Shown: piece after piece, positions 26,801 to 37,742 of the stretch
Layout of the letters: every line of letters begins with the position of its first letter
Position numbering within the stretch: the first letter of the stretch is position 1
NCBI RefSeq assembly: GCF_018271975.1
Contig: NZ_JAGUCN010000005.1
Span: 62,001-126,000 of the forward strand
Direction of reading: 5' to 3'
Length of the DNA: 64,000 nucleotides
From: Carboxylicivirga mesophila
GTDB lineage: Bacteria; Bacteroidota; Bacteroidia; Bacteroidales; Marinilabiliaceae
Translations under genes and position numbers: made by a program
Notes under the pieces: model-generated
Databases searched by the model: none
Told to the model about the DNA's origin: nothing
What the model saw: only the letters and a program-made list of their open reading frames with translations

Positions 26801-27359
26801 ACCCCACAAATGAGAAAGTCAAACTGGCATTCTCTGAACTCACACTTATTGAAAAGGTTCCATCAATACCAGTGATAACACCAGATGTTGGATTCTCCTG
26901 TTCGTACACGTTAACGCCCGGTAAAGGCTCACCCATATGATCAGTCACTTTACCTTCCACTACATGCTGTTGAACCTGAGTAACCACATCGCTCTGTGTT
27001 TTATCAACAATCACATAATAGTTCTCAATTACTTTGTAAGTAAGATTTTTATCCAGTACCTGCTTAAGCACCTCTTCAACATCGCTGTCCTTAACATTCA
27101 CCGAAACGATTTGCTGCGGATTAAGCTGAGAATTGCTGTAGGCGAATCTACAGTCTGCAGAATTTTCAATCTGCTCAAATAGCTCCTGGATTGAAATAGT
27201 ACTTTCTTGAATGGTCACGCGCTTGTTTTGTGCATAGCCGGCTGCAGAAATGACCATCGAGCCACAAAACAAGAATACACTCAGTAGCTTCATTATACGA
27301 TAAATTTTTTTCCTCCGATAATTGAGCAAACAATCCGGATGATTTGTTTTTCTTTTCAT
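23874..27359 (-). CDS. SusC/RagA TonB-dependent transporter with STN domain
   Basis: Outer-membrane TonB-dependent importer of oligosaccharides. The order is a charged leader and signal peptide (ending SAAGYAQ, about 44), an STN (secretin/TonB short N-terminal) domain (about 48-122), a carboxypeptidase-D-like regulatory domain (about 132-210), a plug domain beginning near VVVVAYGTQKKVNVTGSV and a 22-strand barrel ending in an aromatic-rich C-terminus. The STN domain is the part that signals to a FecR-type anti-sigma factor, and such a factor plus an ECF sigma gene lie immediately upstream, so this transporter probably senses its own substrate. The long N-terminus before the hydrophobic stretch is usual for STN-type SusC proteins. 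Confidence 0.96.
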   Translation of the reverse strand: MKRKTNHPDCLLNYRRKKIYRIMKLLSVFLFCGSMVISAAGYAQNKRVTIQESTISIQELFEQIENSADCRFAYSNSQLNPQQIVSVNVKDSDVEEVLKQVLDKNLTYKVIENYYVIVDKTQSDVVTQVQQHVVEGKVTDHMGEPLPGVNVYEQENPTSGVITGIDGTFSISVSSENASLTFSFVGFESQVVNVAGRTNFNITMVEEATGLDEVVVVAYGTQKKVNVTGSVSAVTSDKIEERPVQNVSQALQGIVPGLNVTSSGGGELNNPLKINIRGAGTIGDGSNSGPLILIDGMEGDMNSLNPQDIESISVLKDAASSAIYGSRAPFGVILITTKRGKEGRMQINYNNNFRWSDPLLKPNMLDSYTFANYWNDARANAGQNPAFTDEVLERILAYQKGEIDYGTVANTNGDRWQQYTGSHANTDWFEEHYKSWTPSQEHALSLNGGSEKVQYYLSTNYLNQNGLLRHADDTFDRFTVTANVTAQLADFVNIRYNTKFIRETYEKATHQFGLFYHNIARRWPTNPVYDPNGFYADGGEILQLREGGRNVSEKDQHYQQFKLDIEPVKGWKLIGELNYRTDTYFSSSNYLPAYAHDVAGNPYAVGVGWLSPGSTQASEYASKTTYMSPNLYTQFTKEFDGGHNLTALAGFQSEENKTRNLGGYRNDLISPDLPTINTASGEDKITSGGYGHWATAGFFGRINYNYQEKYLIELNARYDGTSRFLREERWNLFPSLSVGWNIARENFWQPLEDKINTLKLRASWGELGNQNTKQWYPFYTTMPVGTANGSWMINGMRPNTAFSPGLVSSLLTWETVRSWNIGLDAGMFDNRLTLVFDYFQRFTEDMVGPAPELPATLGTSVPKINNADMKSYGFELELSWRDKIGQVSYGVRGILADDQQEVTRYPNENGRVDMWYAGRMGGEIWGYTTHGIAKSDDEMNNWLANHDQSVMGSNWAAGDIMYEDLNNDGEINSGSGVLGDTGDYSIIGNNTPRYKFSIDVDAAWKGIDFRMLWQGVGKRDYALGGPYFWGANGNMWQAAGFKEHMDYFRPEGHELGANVDGYYPRPIMSWESNKNTKTQTRYLQNAAYIRLKNIQLGYTIPQTFTKKYGVQKLRFYVSGENLLTFTEMTKIFDPETIDGGWSDGKIYPLSKTISAGCSITF

Positions 27360-27403
27360 AAATTTGTGTTTTGCTGAATTAATTAGAAATTAGTTCATTG
27401 ATT

Positions 27404-27433
27404 AAGCAGACAATAGGCCAATATTGTCTGCTT
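27404..27433. terminator. Perfect hairpin between anti-sigma and susC genes
   Basis: AAGCAGACAATA (27404-27415) pairs perfectly with TATTGTCTGCTT (27422-27433) around a 6-nt loop. On the plus strand a T-run follows; on the minus strand the tail is only TTAATC. It begins three bases after the anti-sigma stop codon and separates the regulator pair from susC, which may then have its own promoter in the 44 bp between the hairpin and its start codon. Confidence 0.65.
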
Positions 27434-27435
27434 TT

Positions 27436-28407
27436 TTAATTGTTAATCCGTTTTTTAGTTATTATTAGTTTATCATCATTCATTCTGTAGTTGAGCTGTA
27501 ACACCTCACCCATAATCGCCAATAGATTATAAAGTGTCTCTTCTTTTCTCAAGCGCAGAGAAAAGGTTTTACCTTTAAAGTCAGCCATATTGCAAATCAC
27601 GTCTACACCATACCAGTGCTCAATTTTACGGCAAACGTCCTCCATGGTATCATCCTTAAAAATGAGACTCCCATTCGTCCAGGCTAGTCCCATTCCTAAA
27701 TCGAAACGCTTTTTAGTAAGCACTGATGCCGCTTTATTGTATTCCACGCTTTCACCGGGCACCAAAACCATTCCCTCATCTGTACTTTCAACCTTTATCT
27801 TACCTTCAAGAAGCGAAGAGCGCACAAACGGTTCGTCCAGATAATTTCTTACCATAAACTGTGTCCCTAACGCTTCTACGGTTATCGAATCTGAAGAGAC
27901 TACAAACGGCAAAGACGGATTTTTAAATACATCAAAGTATACTTCTCCTGTCACCTGAACATTACGCTGATTCACCCCATAACTTAAGTTATAGCTTAGC
28001 GTTGAGAGTGCATTCATGTGAACTTCAGTACCATCTGGCAAGAAGAAATGAGCCCTGTCACCTAGCTCTGTTCTAACGGTCATCAGTTGAGTATCCGCAA
28101 CTTTTTTATTAATGATCACAAAAAGCAATGCTCCTATAAGAGGAAGTAAGAGAATAGCTGCTAAATTTTTATAAAACTGGAGATTCCACCAAGTCGATGT
28201 TATAAATAGCCTCTTAGTCTGATTCGCCTCTTTAACATCAGATGTTTTGACTGCTTCCCATTTCTCTGAAAAGTACAACAACAATTCCTCTCTTTCAGAA
28301 TCGTTATCTAACCAGCTTTCCAAATCCTGTATCGCCTCCTTACCCAACATCTTATCGGAATACAAGCGGTTTATCTTTGCGTCTATATGTGATTTATTTT
28401 CGCTCAT
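27436..28407 (-). CDS. FecR-family anti-sigma factor
   Basis: Inner-membrane anti-sigma regulator. The cytoplasmic N-terminus (about 1-78) would hold the sigma factor, one transmembrane helix follows (about 81-100, LAAILLLPLIGALLFVI), then the periplasmic FecR domain (about 110-215, with FFLPDGTEVHMNALSTLSY and GEVYFDV) and a C-terminal DUF4974-like domain (about 245-320). It is encoded 128 bp after the ECF sigma gene and just before the STN-type susC, the standard order for trans-envelope signalling in Bacteroidota host-glycan loci. The periplasmic part is expected to contact the STN domain. Confidence 0.93.
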   Translation of the reverse strand: MSENKSHIDAKINRLYSDKMLGKEAIQDLESWLDNDSEREELLLYFSEKWEAVKTSDVKEANQTKRLFITSTWWNLQFYKNLAAILLLPLIGALLFVIINKKVADTQLMTVRTELGDRAHFFLPDGTEVHMNALSTLSYNLSYGVNQRNVQVTGEVYFDVFKNPSLPFVVSSDSITVEALGTQFMVRNYLDEPFVRSSLLEGKIKVESTDEGMVLVPGESVEYNKAASVLTKKRFDLGMGLAWTNGSLIFKDDTMEDVCRKIEHWYGVDVICNMADFKGKTFSLRLRKEETLYNLLAIMGEVLQLNYRMNDDKLIITKKRINN

Positions 28408-28535
28408 CTACATTAAATACGATTGAAGTCCTTGCATCTATTAGTGCTATTTCTATTTTTTTCAATAAAAACTACATCATCCTCACCAACTGCACTTTAC
28501 ACACCTACTTTTTTTTCAAACAACACATAATTAAC

Positions 28536-29114
28536 TTATCCAGCCACCAGTAACACGATTAACAGGCATATCAATTCCTTCAGATTATTCTTAAGAAACT
28601 TTGTAGAATTGTACATATGCGCATTTACGGTATGTTCACTAATACCCAGCATTTGTGCAATAGCTCTATAGCTCATGCCTTCAATTTTATTGAGTATAAA
28701 TATCTCGCGGCCTTTGGCTGGCAATTCATCTATATATTTGAATACCTGCTGCTCAACCTCCTTATATTCTATAGACTCGACGGTTGAGTCATCAATATCC
28801 TGACTGCTTGCAATGGTTTCCTCAATATACTTGCGCTGACGAATAAGCTTGCGCATGTGGTCAATCATCAGGTTTCGGGCCACGGTAAAGATGAATGCAT
28901 CCAAGGATGCATCCTGCTTAAGTGTTTTCCGCTTATTCCATATAATGAGAAATACCTCCTGAACGAGGCTTTCTGCATCTTCTTCTTTGGGAAGACTTTG
29001 CTGAATAAAATTCAAAAGACGTAATCTATAGTTCGATACGATCCAGGCAACAGCCTTTTCATCACCATCGATCAACTGTGAAACTATTTTTACTTCTTTA
29101 TTATCTTTCATCAC
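28536..29114 (-). CDS. ECF-type RNA polymerase sigma factor
   Basis: Extracytoplasmic-function sigma-70 factor directing transcription of susC and downstream genes when released by the FecR partner. Region 2 (about 25-95) carries AESLVQEVFLIIWNKR and DAFIFTVARNLMIDHMRK; region 4 (about 125-178) has the helix-turn-helix GMSYRAIAQMLGISEHTVNAHM. The last 15 or so residues (LICLLIVLLVAG) are strongly hydrophobic. It starts only 31 bp after the stop codon of the upstream sulfatase, with no evident promoter between, so it may be transcribed from the upstream enzyme genes as well as from a promoter inside them. Confidence 0.95.
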   Translation of the reverse strand: MMKDNKEVKIVSQLIDGDEKAVAWIVSNYRLRLLNFIQQSLPKEEDAESLVQEVFLIIWNKRKTLKQDASLDAFIFTVARNLMIDHMRKLIRQRKYIEETIASSQDIDDSTVESIEYKEVEQQVFKYIDELPAKGREIFILNKIEGMSYRAIAQMLGISEHTVNAHMYNSTKFLKNNLKELICLLIVLLVAG

Positions 29115-29145
29115 TTACTATCAGTAAAATCGTAAACTATACCAC

Positions 29146-30705
29146 CTATAACTGTACCTCATCGGGCCAGGGTACTATCTGTCCATTTTGTTTGTTTGAG
29201 GGCCTTTGGGCATTCACACTGCGCAAATAATCACCCAGCTTTTTCGCCAACTCTTTAACTATTTGAGGGTGTTCAGCTGCCAGGTTGTTTGTCTCTCCAA
29301 TATCCTGATGTATATTAAACAGCTCAAAGTGCTGGTCTCTGTACCAATAAATCAGTTTCCACTGGCCACTTCGAATGGTACTGGTGGTTCCGATACCTGG
29401 TCCGTGTCCGCCCCATTTGTTTGGGAAATGCCAGAAAAGATCACGATCTGCAGCTGTACTTCCTTCCTGCAATAGCATAGGCACAAAGCTCATACCATCA
29501 ATATCTTGCTTCGGAGTTACATTTATAATGCCTGCCATCTCAAGTATCGACGGATAAAAATCTTCGATAATCAGGTAATCATCACATTTAGTTTTTGGCT
29601 GAACTACACCTGGCCATTTTACTATCATCGGCTCCCGAATACCACCTTCGTAAGCTGAACCTTTACCGCTATTAAGCGGTGCATTATGCACATGTAACTC
29701 ACCTCCACGGGCATGCGCACTCAGTCCACCATTATCGGACATAAATAATATGATGGTGTTATCATCAATGCCTTTCTGCTCAAGGTAATCCATTAAATCA
29801 CCCAAGCTCTTATCCATTCCTTCTACCATCGATGCATAACGTGCTTCAGTTTCGTCAAGTCCTTGACTCTTGTATTTCTGATAGAACCGATTATCTGCTT
29901 CAATTGGCACATGAATAGTATAATGAGCCATGTAGAGGAAAAAAGGCTTATCAACGCTCAGCGCACTATCCAAAGCCAGTTTAGCTTCAGTAGTTAATGC
30001 TTCCGTCAGATTAATGTCCTGACCATGGTATTTCTCCAACCCTGGTATCGCCCATACACTAAGAGGGATAGCATTCTCATCATGACCGTAGTTTTTAAGT
30101 CCTTGATAAGTGGCAGGTCCTCCCGCAGCATGACCTGCAATGTTTATATCAAATCCAAGGTTACAAGGATTGGCAGATGGAGTTGTCAAAGCTCCAAAAT
30201 GGGCCTTCCCTGCATGGATGGTAAAATAACCATTGTCCTTTAAGACCTGCGGTAGCGGAGTGGTGTCAACCGCATATTCAATCGAGTCAGCGGTCTGTAA
30301 ACCATTCATATTCCACTTTGGAAACTCCAATACTTCATCCTTCGCATCCTGCGACACGCCTCGTCTAAGTGTCCAGTTAGTGACTCTGTGACGGGCGGCA
30401 TTCATACCACTCATCAGACTTACGCGAGTTGGAGAACAGACAGCACAGGCATACGCTTGTGTAAATTTCATTCCCTGTTGAGCCAAACACTCCATATTTG
30501 GTGTATGGTACTTATCGTTGAGTGGTGTTCTTTCGGTCCAAAAGGGCACTGATGTATCCTGCCAACCCATATCATCCACCAAAAACAAGATAATATTGGG
30601 TTGCTCTTTCTCTTTATCAACGACACTGCTGCAACTGGTTAAAACAGCCAGCCATGCAATAGAAAGCAAGACAATACTATGCATGATAAAACGTGTTTTT
30701 TTCAT
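29146..30705 (-). CDS. Family S1 sulfatase, lipoprotein
   Basis: Formylglycine sulfatase with a lipoprotein signal (VLTSC, Cys25). The modification motif is CSPTR (Cys90), a Thr-containing variant of the usual C-x-P-S-R. The Asp pair is in LVDDMGWQD, and SDNGG is present. The HRVTNWTL stretch after the active site recalls sulfatases that act on 3-sulfated Gal/GalNAc in mucin-type loci, but I cannot fix the subfamily by eye. The ATG at 30705 starts MKKTRF; a longer frame begins with TTG overlapping the GH20 stop. It sits between GH20 and the sigma factor gene. Confidence 0.9.
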   Translation of the reverse strand: MKKTRFIMHSIVLLSIAWLAVLTSCSSVVDKEKEQPNIILFLVDDMGWQDTSVPFWTERTPLNDKYHTPNMECLAQQGMKFTQAYACAVCSPTRVSLMSGMNAARHRVTNWTLRRGVSQDAKDEVLEFPKWNMNGLQTADSIEYAVDTTPLPQVLKDNGYFTIHAGKAHFGALTTPSANPCNLGFDINIAGHAAGGPATYQGLKNYGHDENAIPLSVWAIPGLEKYHGQDINLTEALTTEAKLALDSALSVDKPFFLYMAHYTIHVPIEADNRFYQKYKSQGLDETEARYASMVEGMDKSLGDLMDYLEQKGIDDNTIILFMSDNGGLSAHARGGELHVHNAPLNSGKGSAYEGGIREPMIVKWPGVVQPKTKCDDYLIIEDFYPSILEMAGIINVTPKQDIDGMSFVPMLLQEGSTAADRDLFWHFPNKWGGHGPGIGTTSTIRSGQWKLIYWYRDQHFELFNIHQDIGETNNLAAEHPQIVKELAKKLGDYLRSVNAQRPSNKQNGQIVPWPDEVQL

Positions 30706-30707
30706 AG

Positions 30708-32654
30708 TCAATTATTAATTCGATAGGCATTTTCAATGGGTTCGAATCCGCGAAGACTATTTTGCAAACCTCCTGAGCGGTTCCTTTGCATCCATAATCG
30801 TCTGAATTGAGCCAGCAAGGCATCCCAATCTTCCTGCATTGTTTCTTTTACAGAATCACTAGCATGACTCATTTTATTATCAGGCAACAGTAAGCGTTCT
30901 TTGGCCATCAGAGCACTGTGACGCGCAAAACCAGCGGCCAGTTGAAGTTCCTCAATTAGTAATTGTTGCTCTTTATTATAGGCCGGACAACGTTCTAGTT
31001 GCTCAATTAACATATTTAACTTCTGCAGAACAGCTTCGGTATTCTCTGCATTAACATGCTCCAATCTAGGAGTGGATAACGGATCATCGGGAGAACGAAG
31101 GATATCGTAAAATACATTGACGTACTTTTGAATATCTCCATCATATAATTTATAAACACTTCCGAGTTCCATTATAAGTTGAGCCAGCTCAGTGTTTGGA
31201 TGCTTCATGAGTGAATAAGCCAGGTGAGTATTTACATCCAATGACTCGTTTGCTTCCACCGCCCAAGATAATCCGGCACCATATATGATGGCGGGATAAC
31301 TGATGACAAAGGGCTGCCAATGGCCAAAGTCGCCCCAATCGGTGATTAAATAACCACTAGCCTCATACTTTTTGCCTGCCTTTGCTGCTTTTAAAAGGTT
31401 TGCCTGTGCATTGGGCCATCGACCAATGAAGGACTGCCAGCTGGAAGTACCCGGACAAACATAGAAAGGCACTCCGGCATCGTGCATCTTGCGACTGTTT
31501 TTTTCAAACGGGTACCACGAACGGTAGCCCCAAACCAAACAAGTCAGATCTTCAGGTAGGCGGTGCAATTGTTTAGGATAGTTGAGTATAATGTCTGCCC
31601 ACATCTGAGGCTGATACCCCTGTGAACTTAAATAATTTGTTAATTCGGACATGTAGCTGATGTACACTTCGCCTTTCCCTTGTTCATCGCAGGCCTCTTT
31701 CGAACGTCCATGTCCTAATTCCCATGGCTCATCACCACCAATATTGACCGTTTTAGATGAGAAGTTAGGTAACAACTCATCGTATAGACTTTCAACGAGC
31801 TCCATAGAACGCGGATCAACCGGATTTAAAGTGGTGCGTCGTTGTAAATGATGAGGCCCATCCTTTTGTACCTTTTCCAACTCTGCCAGATGCTGGTAGT
31901 CGGTATGCTCCAACCAACGCTCCATATGTCCTAATGAGTTTTGGTTGGCCACCAATTCGATAAAGCGCTCCTGGCAATACTCATTAATTGTTATAATATC
32001 TTCAGCAGTATAGGGTGAATAATCCTGCCATACTTTCTGATGTTTTTGATAAGCAAAAGTATGCTCAGTATAAAGCTGCAACTGGTTCATTTTCCATTCA
32101 GCCAGATGATCGATAATCTGATATAAAGTGGTTAATGTGGGTACTTTATCACGGCTTACGTCCAGCATAAACCCTCTGTTTTTAAAATCAGGATAATCGG
32201 TGATGGATACAAGCGGCAAATACCCAGCCTCCTCAGAATAGCGAATGATCTGCTTCAACGTTTGAAATCCATTGTATACGCCAGCCAGATCCACTCCCAC
32301 TAGTTCAATTTGATTAGCCGCAATCAGCAGTTGATATCCTTGCTCGTTTAGGTCTAAATCTCCATCGATACTTACTTTCATAATGGGAGATTCGCCATTG
32401 GCACAAGCTCTTGTGATGTTCCAGTTCAGACCAATATTCTGAAACGCAGCACGTACCTTCTTGAGTTCGGATAACACACGGGCATCTTTAATATCGCCAG
32501 ATAGTTCAATGCGTCCGGCATGACCATTAAACGCCCCATCTTCCACCTTGATAGTTTGCGGAAGAGGCAATAAGAAATCTTTAACTGAATTAGTGGCAAA
32601 GCCAGTCAGCCCAATGAGCCAACTGGTTATCATTATCATTAGATGTTTTTTCAT
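30708..32654 (-). CDS. GH20-family glycosidase, divergent
   Basis: GH20-type barrel enzyme, probably a beta-N-acetylhexosaminidase. The signal peptide ends near GLTGFAT (about 20). The N-terminal GH20b domain (to about 150) is followed by GFMLDVSRDKVPTL, the barrel and the catalytic pair in NIGGDE (Asp308-Glu309). Unlike the other two PUL 1 GH20 proteins, the usual NVFHWHLTED strand is replaced by NQLQLYTEHTF, so it belongs to a separate GH20 branch and may prefer a modified or differently linked sugar. The C-terminal 160 residues are mostly helical with no recognised domain. It lies between two sulfatase genes, with 24 bp to the upstream one. Confidence 0.85.
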   Translation of the reverse strand: MKKHLMIMITSWLIGLTGFATNSVKDFLLPLPQTIKVEDGAFNGHAGRIELSGDIKDARVLSELKKVRAAFQNIGLNWNITRACANGESPIMKVSIDGDLDLNEQGYQLLIAANQIELVGVDLAGVYNGFQTLKQIIRYSEEAGYLPLVSITDYPDFKNRGFMLDVSRDKVPTLTTLYQIIDHLAEWKMNQLQLYTEHTFAYQKHQKVWQDYSPYTAEDIITINEYCQERFIELVANQNSLGHMERWLEHTDYQHLAELEKVQKDGPHHLQRRTTLNPVDPRSMELVESLYDELLPNFSSKTVNIGGDEPWELGHGRSKEACDEQGKGEVYISYMSELTNYLSSQGYQPQMWADIILNYPKQLHRLPEDLTCLVWGYRSWYPFEKNSRKMHDAGVPFYVCPGTSSWQSFIGRWPNAQANLLKAAKAGKKYEASGYLITDWGDFGHWQPFVISYPAIIYGAGLSWAVEANESLDVNTHLAYSLMKHPNTELAQLIMELGSVYKLYDGDIQKYVNVFYDILRSPDDPLSTPRLEHVNAENTEAVLQKLNMLIEQLERCPAYNKEQQLLIEELQLAAGFARHSALMAKERLLLPDNKMSHASDSVKETMQEDWDALLAQFRRLWMQRNRSGGLQNSLRGFEPIENAYRINN

Positions 32655-32678
32655 AATTGGAGATTGAAAGTGTAGAGC

Positions 32679-34235
32679 TTAGTAGGTACTTAAATCGGTA
32701 TCCTCATACTTCTCTTGTAGTTCCTTTAGTTGCTTTTTCAGCTTGCTAATCAAATCCTGCATCGATTGGTGATCATAAAGGTTAACCATCTCATTAGGAT
32801 CATCAACCAAATCGTAAAGCTCCCATTTGTCAATATCGTTGTAGAAATGAATTAACTTATAACGGCCGGTGCGGATGCCATAATGACGCTTCACCATGTG
32901 TTCGTTGGGGAACTCGTAGTAGTGATAGTAAATAGCCTCACGCCAATCAGCGTCTTTATCATTAAAGAGTTTTACCAGGCTTTCGCCTTGCATATCGGCA
33001 GGCACTTTCAGACCAGCAACATCTAAAAACGTGGGTGCATAGTCAATGTTCTGCACTAACTGATGCAATTGCGTTTTGGGCTTAATGACCTTTGGGTAGC
33101 GCATCACTAAAGGCGTTCGCAACGATTGTTCGTACATAAAACGCTTGTCAAACCAACCGTGCTCACCCATGTAGAAGCCCTGATCGGAAGAATAGACAAT
33201 CAATGTATTATCCAACTCACCTTTTTCCTCCAGGTAATTCAATAAACGTCCGATATTATTGTCAACCGACGCCACACAACGCAGGTAATCCTGCATATAT
33301 CGCTGATATTTGTATAGTGCCAGCTCTTTGCCTTCGAGGTTTCTCGATTTGAAATCTTCTATAATAGGATCATATTCTTTGTCCCAGGCCTCGCGTTGTT
33401 CAGGTGTCAGCTGGGCGATCATGTGTTCGTAGTTCTTTCGATACTTAGTTTGAATTTTTCCTTCTTCATCCAATAATTTAAGATCATATACCAAATCCAT
33501 ATCATTGGCAATGTGCATGCGTTGTTCCGCTGCGGCCTGACGATTCTGATAATCATCAAAAAATGTTTCTGGCACATCAAACTCCCTGTTTTTAAACAGA
33601 TGAAACAAAGCTGTGTCGGGTTGCCAGATACGGTGTGTAGCCTTATGGTGCACTAACAGGCAGAAAGGTTTTTCTGCATCTCGATTTTCAAGCCAGTTGA
33701 TGCTTTTATCTGTAATCACGTTGGTCACATAGCCTTCTGAAGGAATCGTATCTCCATTGGCAATAAAATCAGAGTTATAGTAATCACCCTGACCAATCAG
33801 CACCTCGTAGTTATCGAATCCGGTTGGCAAACTTCTCAGATGCCATTTACCCACAATGCTGGTTTGATAACCATTAGCCTTCAACAACTTTGGGAAAGTC
33901 ATTTGACTGCCGTCAAAGGTTAACGAATTGTTGATGTGCCCGTTTCTATGACTGTGCTTACCCGTGAGCATAACGGCACGGCTTGGTCCGCAAATCGAAT
34001 TCGTCACGAAACTATTTCTGAAAATCGCACCTTCTTCGCCAATCCTGTCCAGATTAGGCGTTTCAATAAAACGATTATCGTATGCACTGAAAGTTTGCAA
34101 CGAATGATCATCCGTCATGATGAAAAGGATATTTGGCTTCTTTTGGTCTTGCTGGTTCTTTGCTGGTTGACAGCCGGCGAACAGTATGGCGACAATCGCC
34201 AAACATAAAGCCATCTGTATATATTGTTTTTTCAT
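32679..34235 (-). CDS. Family S1 sulfatase, N-acetylglucosamine-6-sulfatase-like, lipoprotein
   Basis: Formylglycine sulfatase, secreted as a lipoprotein (LFAGC, Cys22). The modification motif is CGPSR (Cys82). TDDHS carries the metal-binding Asp pair, and GKHSHRNGH and GKWHL follow as in GlcNAc-6-sulfatases. The central insertion with AAAEQRMHIANDMDLVYDLK is a pattern I associate with subfamily S1_11, which removes 6-sulfate from GlcNAc in mucin and keratan sulfate; the reaction is thus inferred with moderate confidence. It is the second gene of the PUL 1 transcript, 41 bp after the GH2 gene, so GlcNAc-6-sulfate removal is placed alongside beta-galactosidase and hexosaminidase. Confidence 0.88.
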   Translation of the reverse strand: MKKQYIQMALCLAIVAILFAGCQPAKNQQDQKKPNILFIMTDDHSLQTFSAYDNRFIETPNLDRIGEEGAIFRNSFVTNSICGPSRAVMLTGKHSHRNGHINNSLTFDGSQMTFPKLLKANGYQTSIVGKWHLRSLPTGFDNYEVLIGQGDYYNSDFIANGDTIPSEGYVTNVITDKSINWLENRDAEKPFCLLVHHKATHRIWQPDTALFHLFKNREFDVPETFFDDYQNRQAAAEQRMHIANDMDLVYDLKLLDEEGKIQTKYRKNYEHMIAQLTPEQREAWDKEYDPIIEDFKSRNLEGKELALYKYQRYMQDYLRCVASVDNNIGRLLNYLEEKGELDNTLIVYSSDQGFYMGEHGWFDKRFMYEQSLRTPLVMRYPKVIKPKTQLHQLVQNIDYAPTFLDVAGLKVPADMQGESLVKLFNDKDADWREAIYYHYYEFPNEHMVKRHYGIRTGRYKLIHFYNDIDKWELYDLVDDPNEMVNLYDHQSMQDLISKLKKQLKELQEKYEDTDLSTY

Positions 34236-34276
34236 TAGATATGTAGTTAATATCTGCTTTAGATGCTTGGGTTTTA

Positions 34277-37465
<3,189 letters not shown>

Positions 37466-37503
37466 TTATTTTGACTGTTATTTTTATGCGAATACATCAA
37501 TTA

Positions 37504-37536
37504 CAAATTTATCAGCCCTTGCTGCGACCTGGCAGC
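37504..37536 (-). promoter_or_regulatory. Promoter of PUL 1 with upstream dyad
   Basis: The minus strand has TAAATTTG (37504-37511), an exact -7 consensus, 45 bases before the GH2 ATG. No TTTG stands at the expected -33 position; instead a perfect dyad GCTGC-N6-GCAGC (37521-37536) overlaps it. This fits an activator-dependent promoter with the dyad as a candidate binding site. Confidence 0.5.
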
Positions 37537-37706
37537 GGTGAAATCATCAAGAATCAATGGTTTTTTGTGCAGTCATCACATAGACAGATTATTCAATTTA
37601 TATGGATTAATTAATCATCACACAATTCTAAATGCTGATTATCTTCTACTTACAAAGCATTAATAGTCCACATCTTTAATCAAGAATGCAGGTGAATAGA
37701 TTTTTG

Positions 37707-37714
37707 TATTTTTG
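37707..37714 (+). promoter_or_regulatory. -7 element of hybrid two-component gene
   Basis: TATTTTTG matches the Bacteroidota -7 consensus and lies 28 bases before the ATG at 37743. No clear -33 TTTG is seen at 19-21 bases upstream. A purine-rich stretch (AAAAGGGG, 37729-37736) lies just before the start codon. Confidence 0.5.
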
Positions 37715-37742
37715 GACTACAACTATCTAAAAGGGGCCATCA

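Noticed and set aside
37605-37616. GATTAATTAATC palindrome as a firm regulator site
   Set aside because: AT-rich short palindromes are frequent by chance in this base composition; kept only as part of a low-interest finding.
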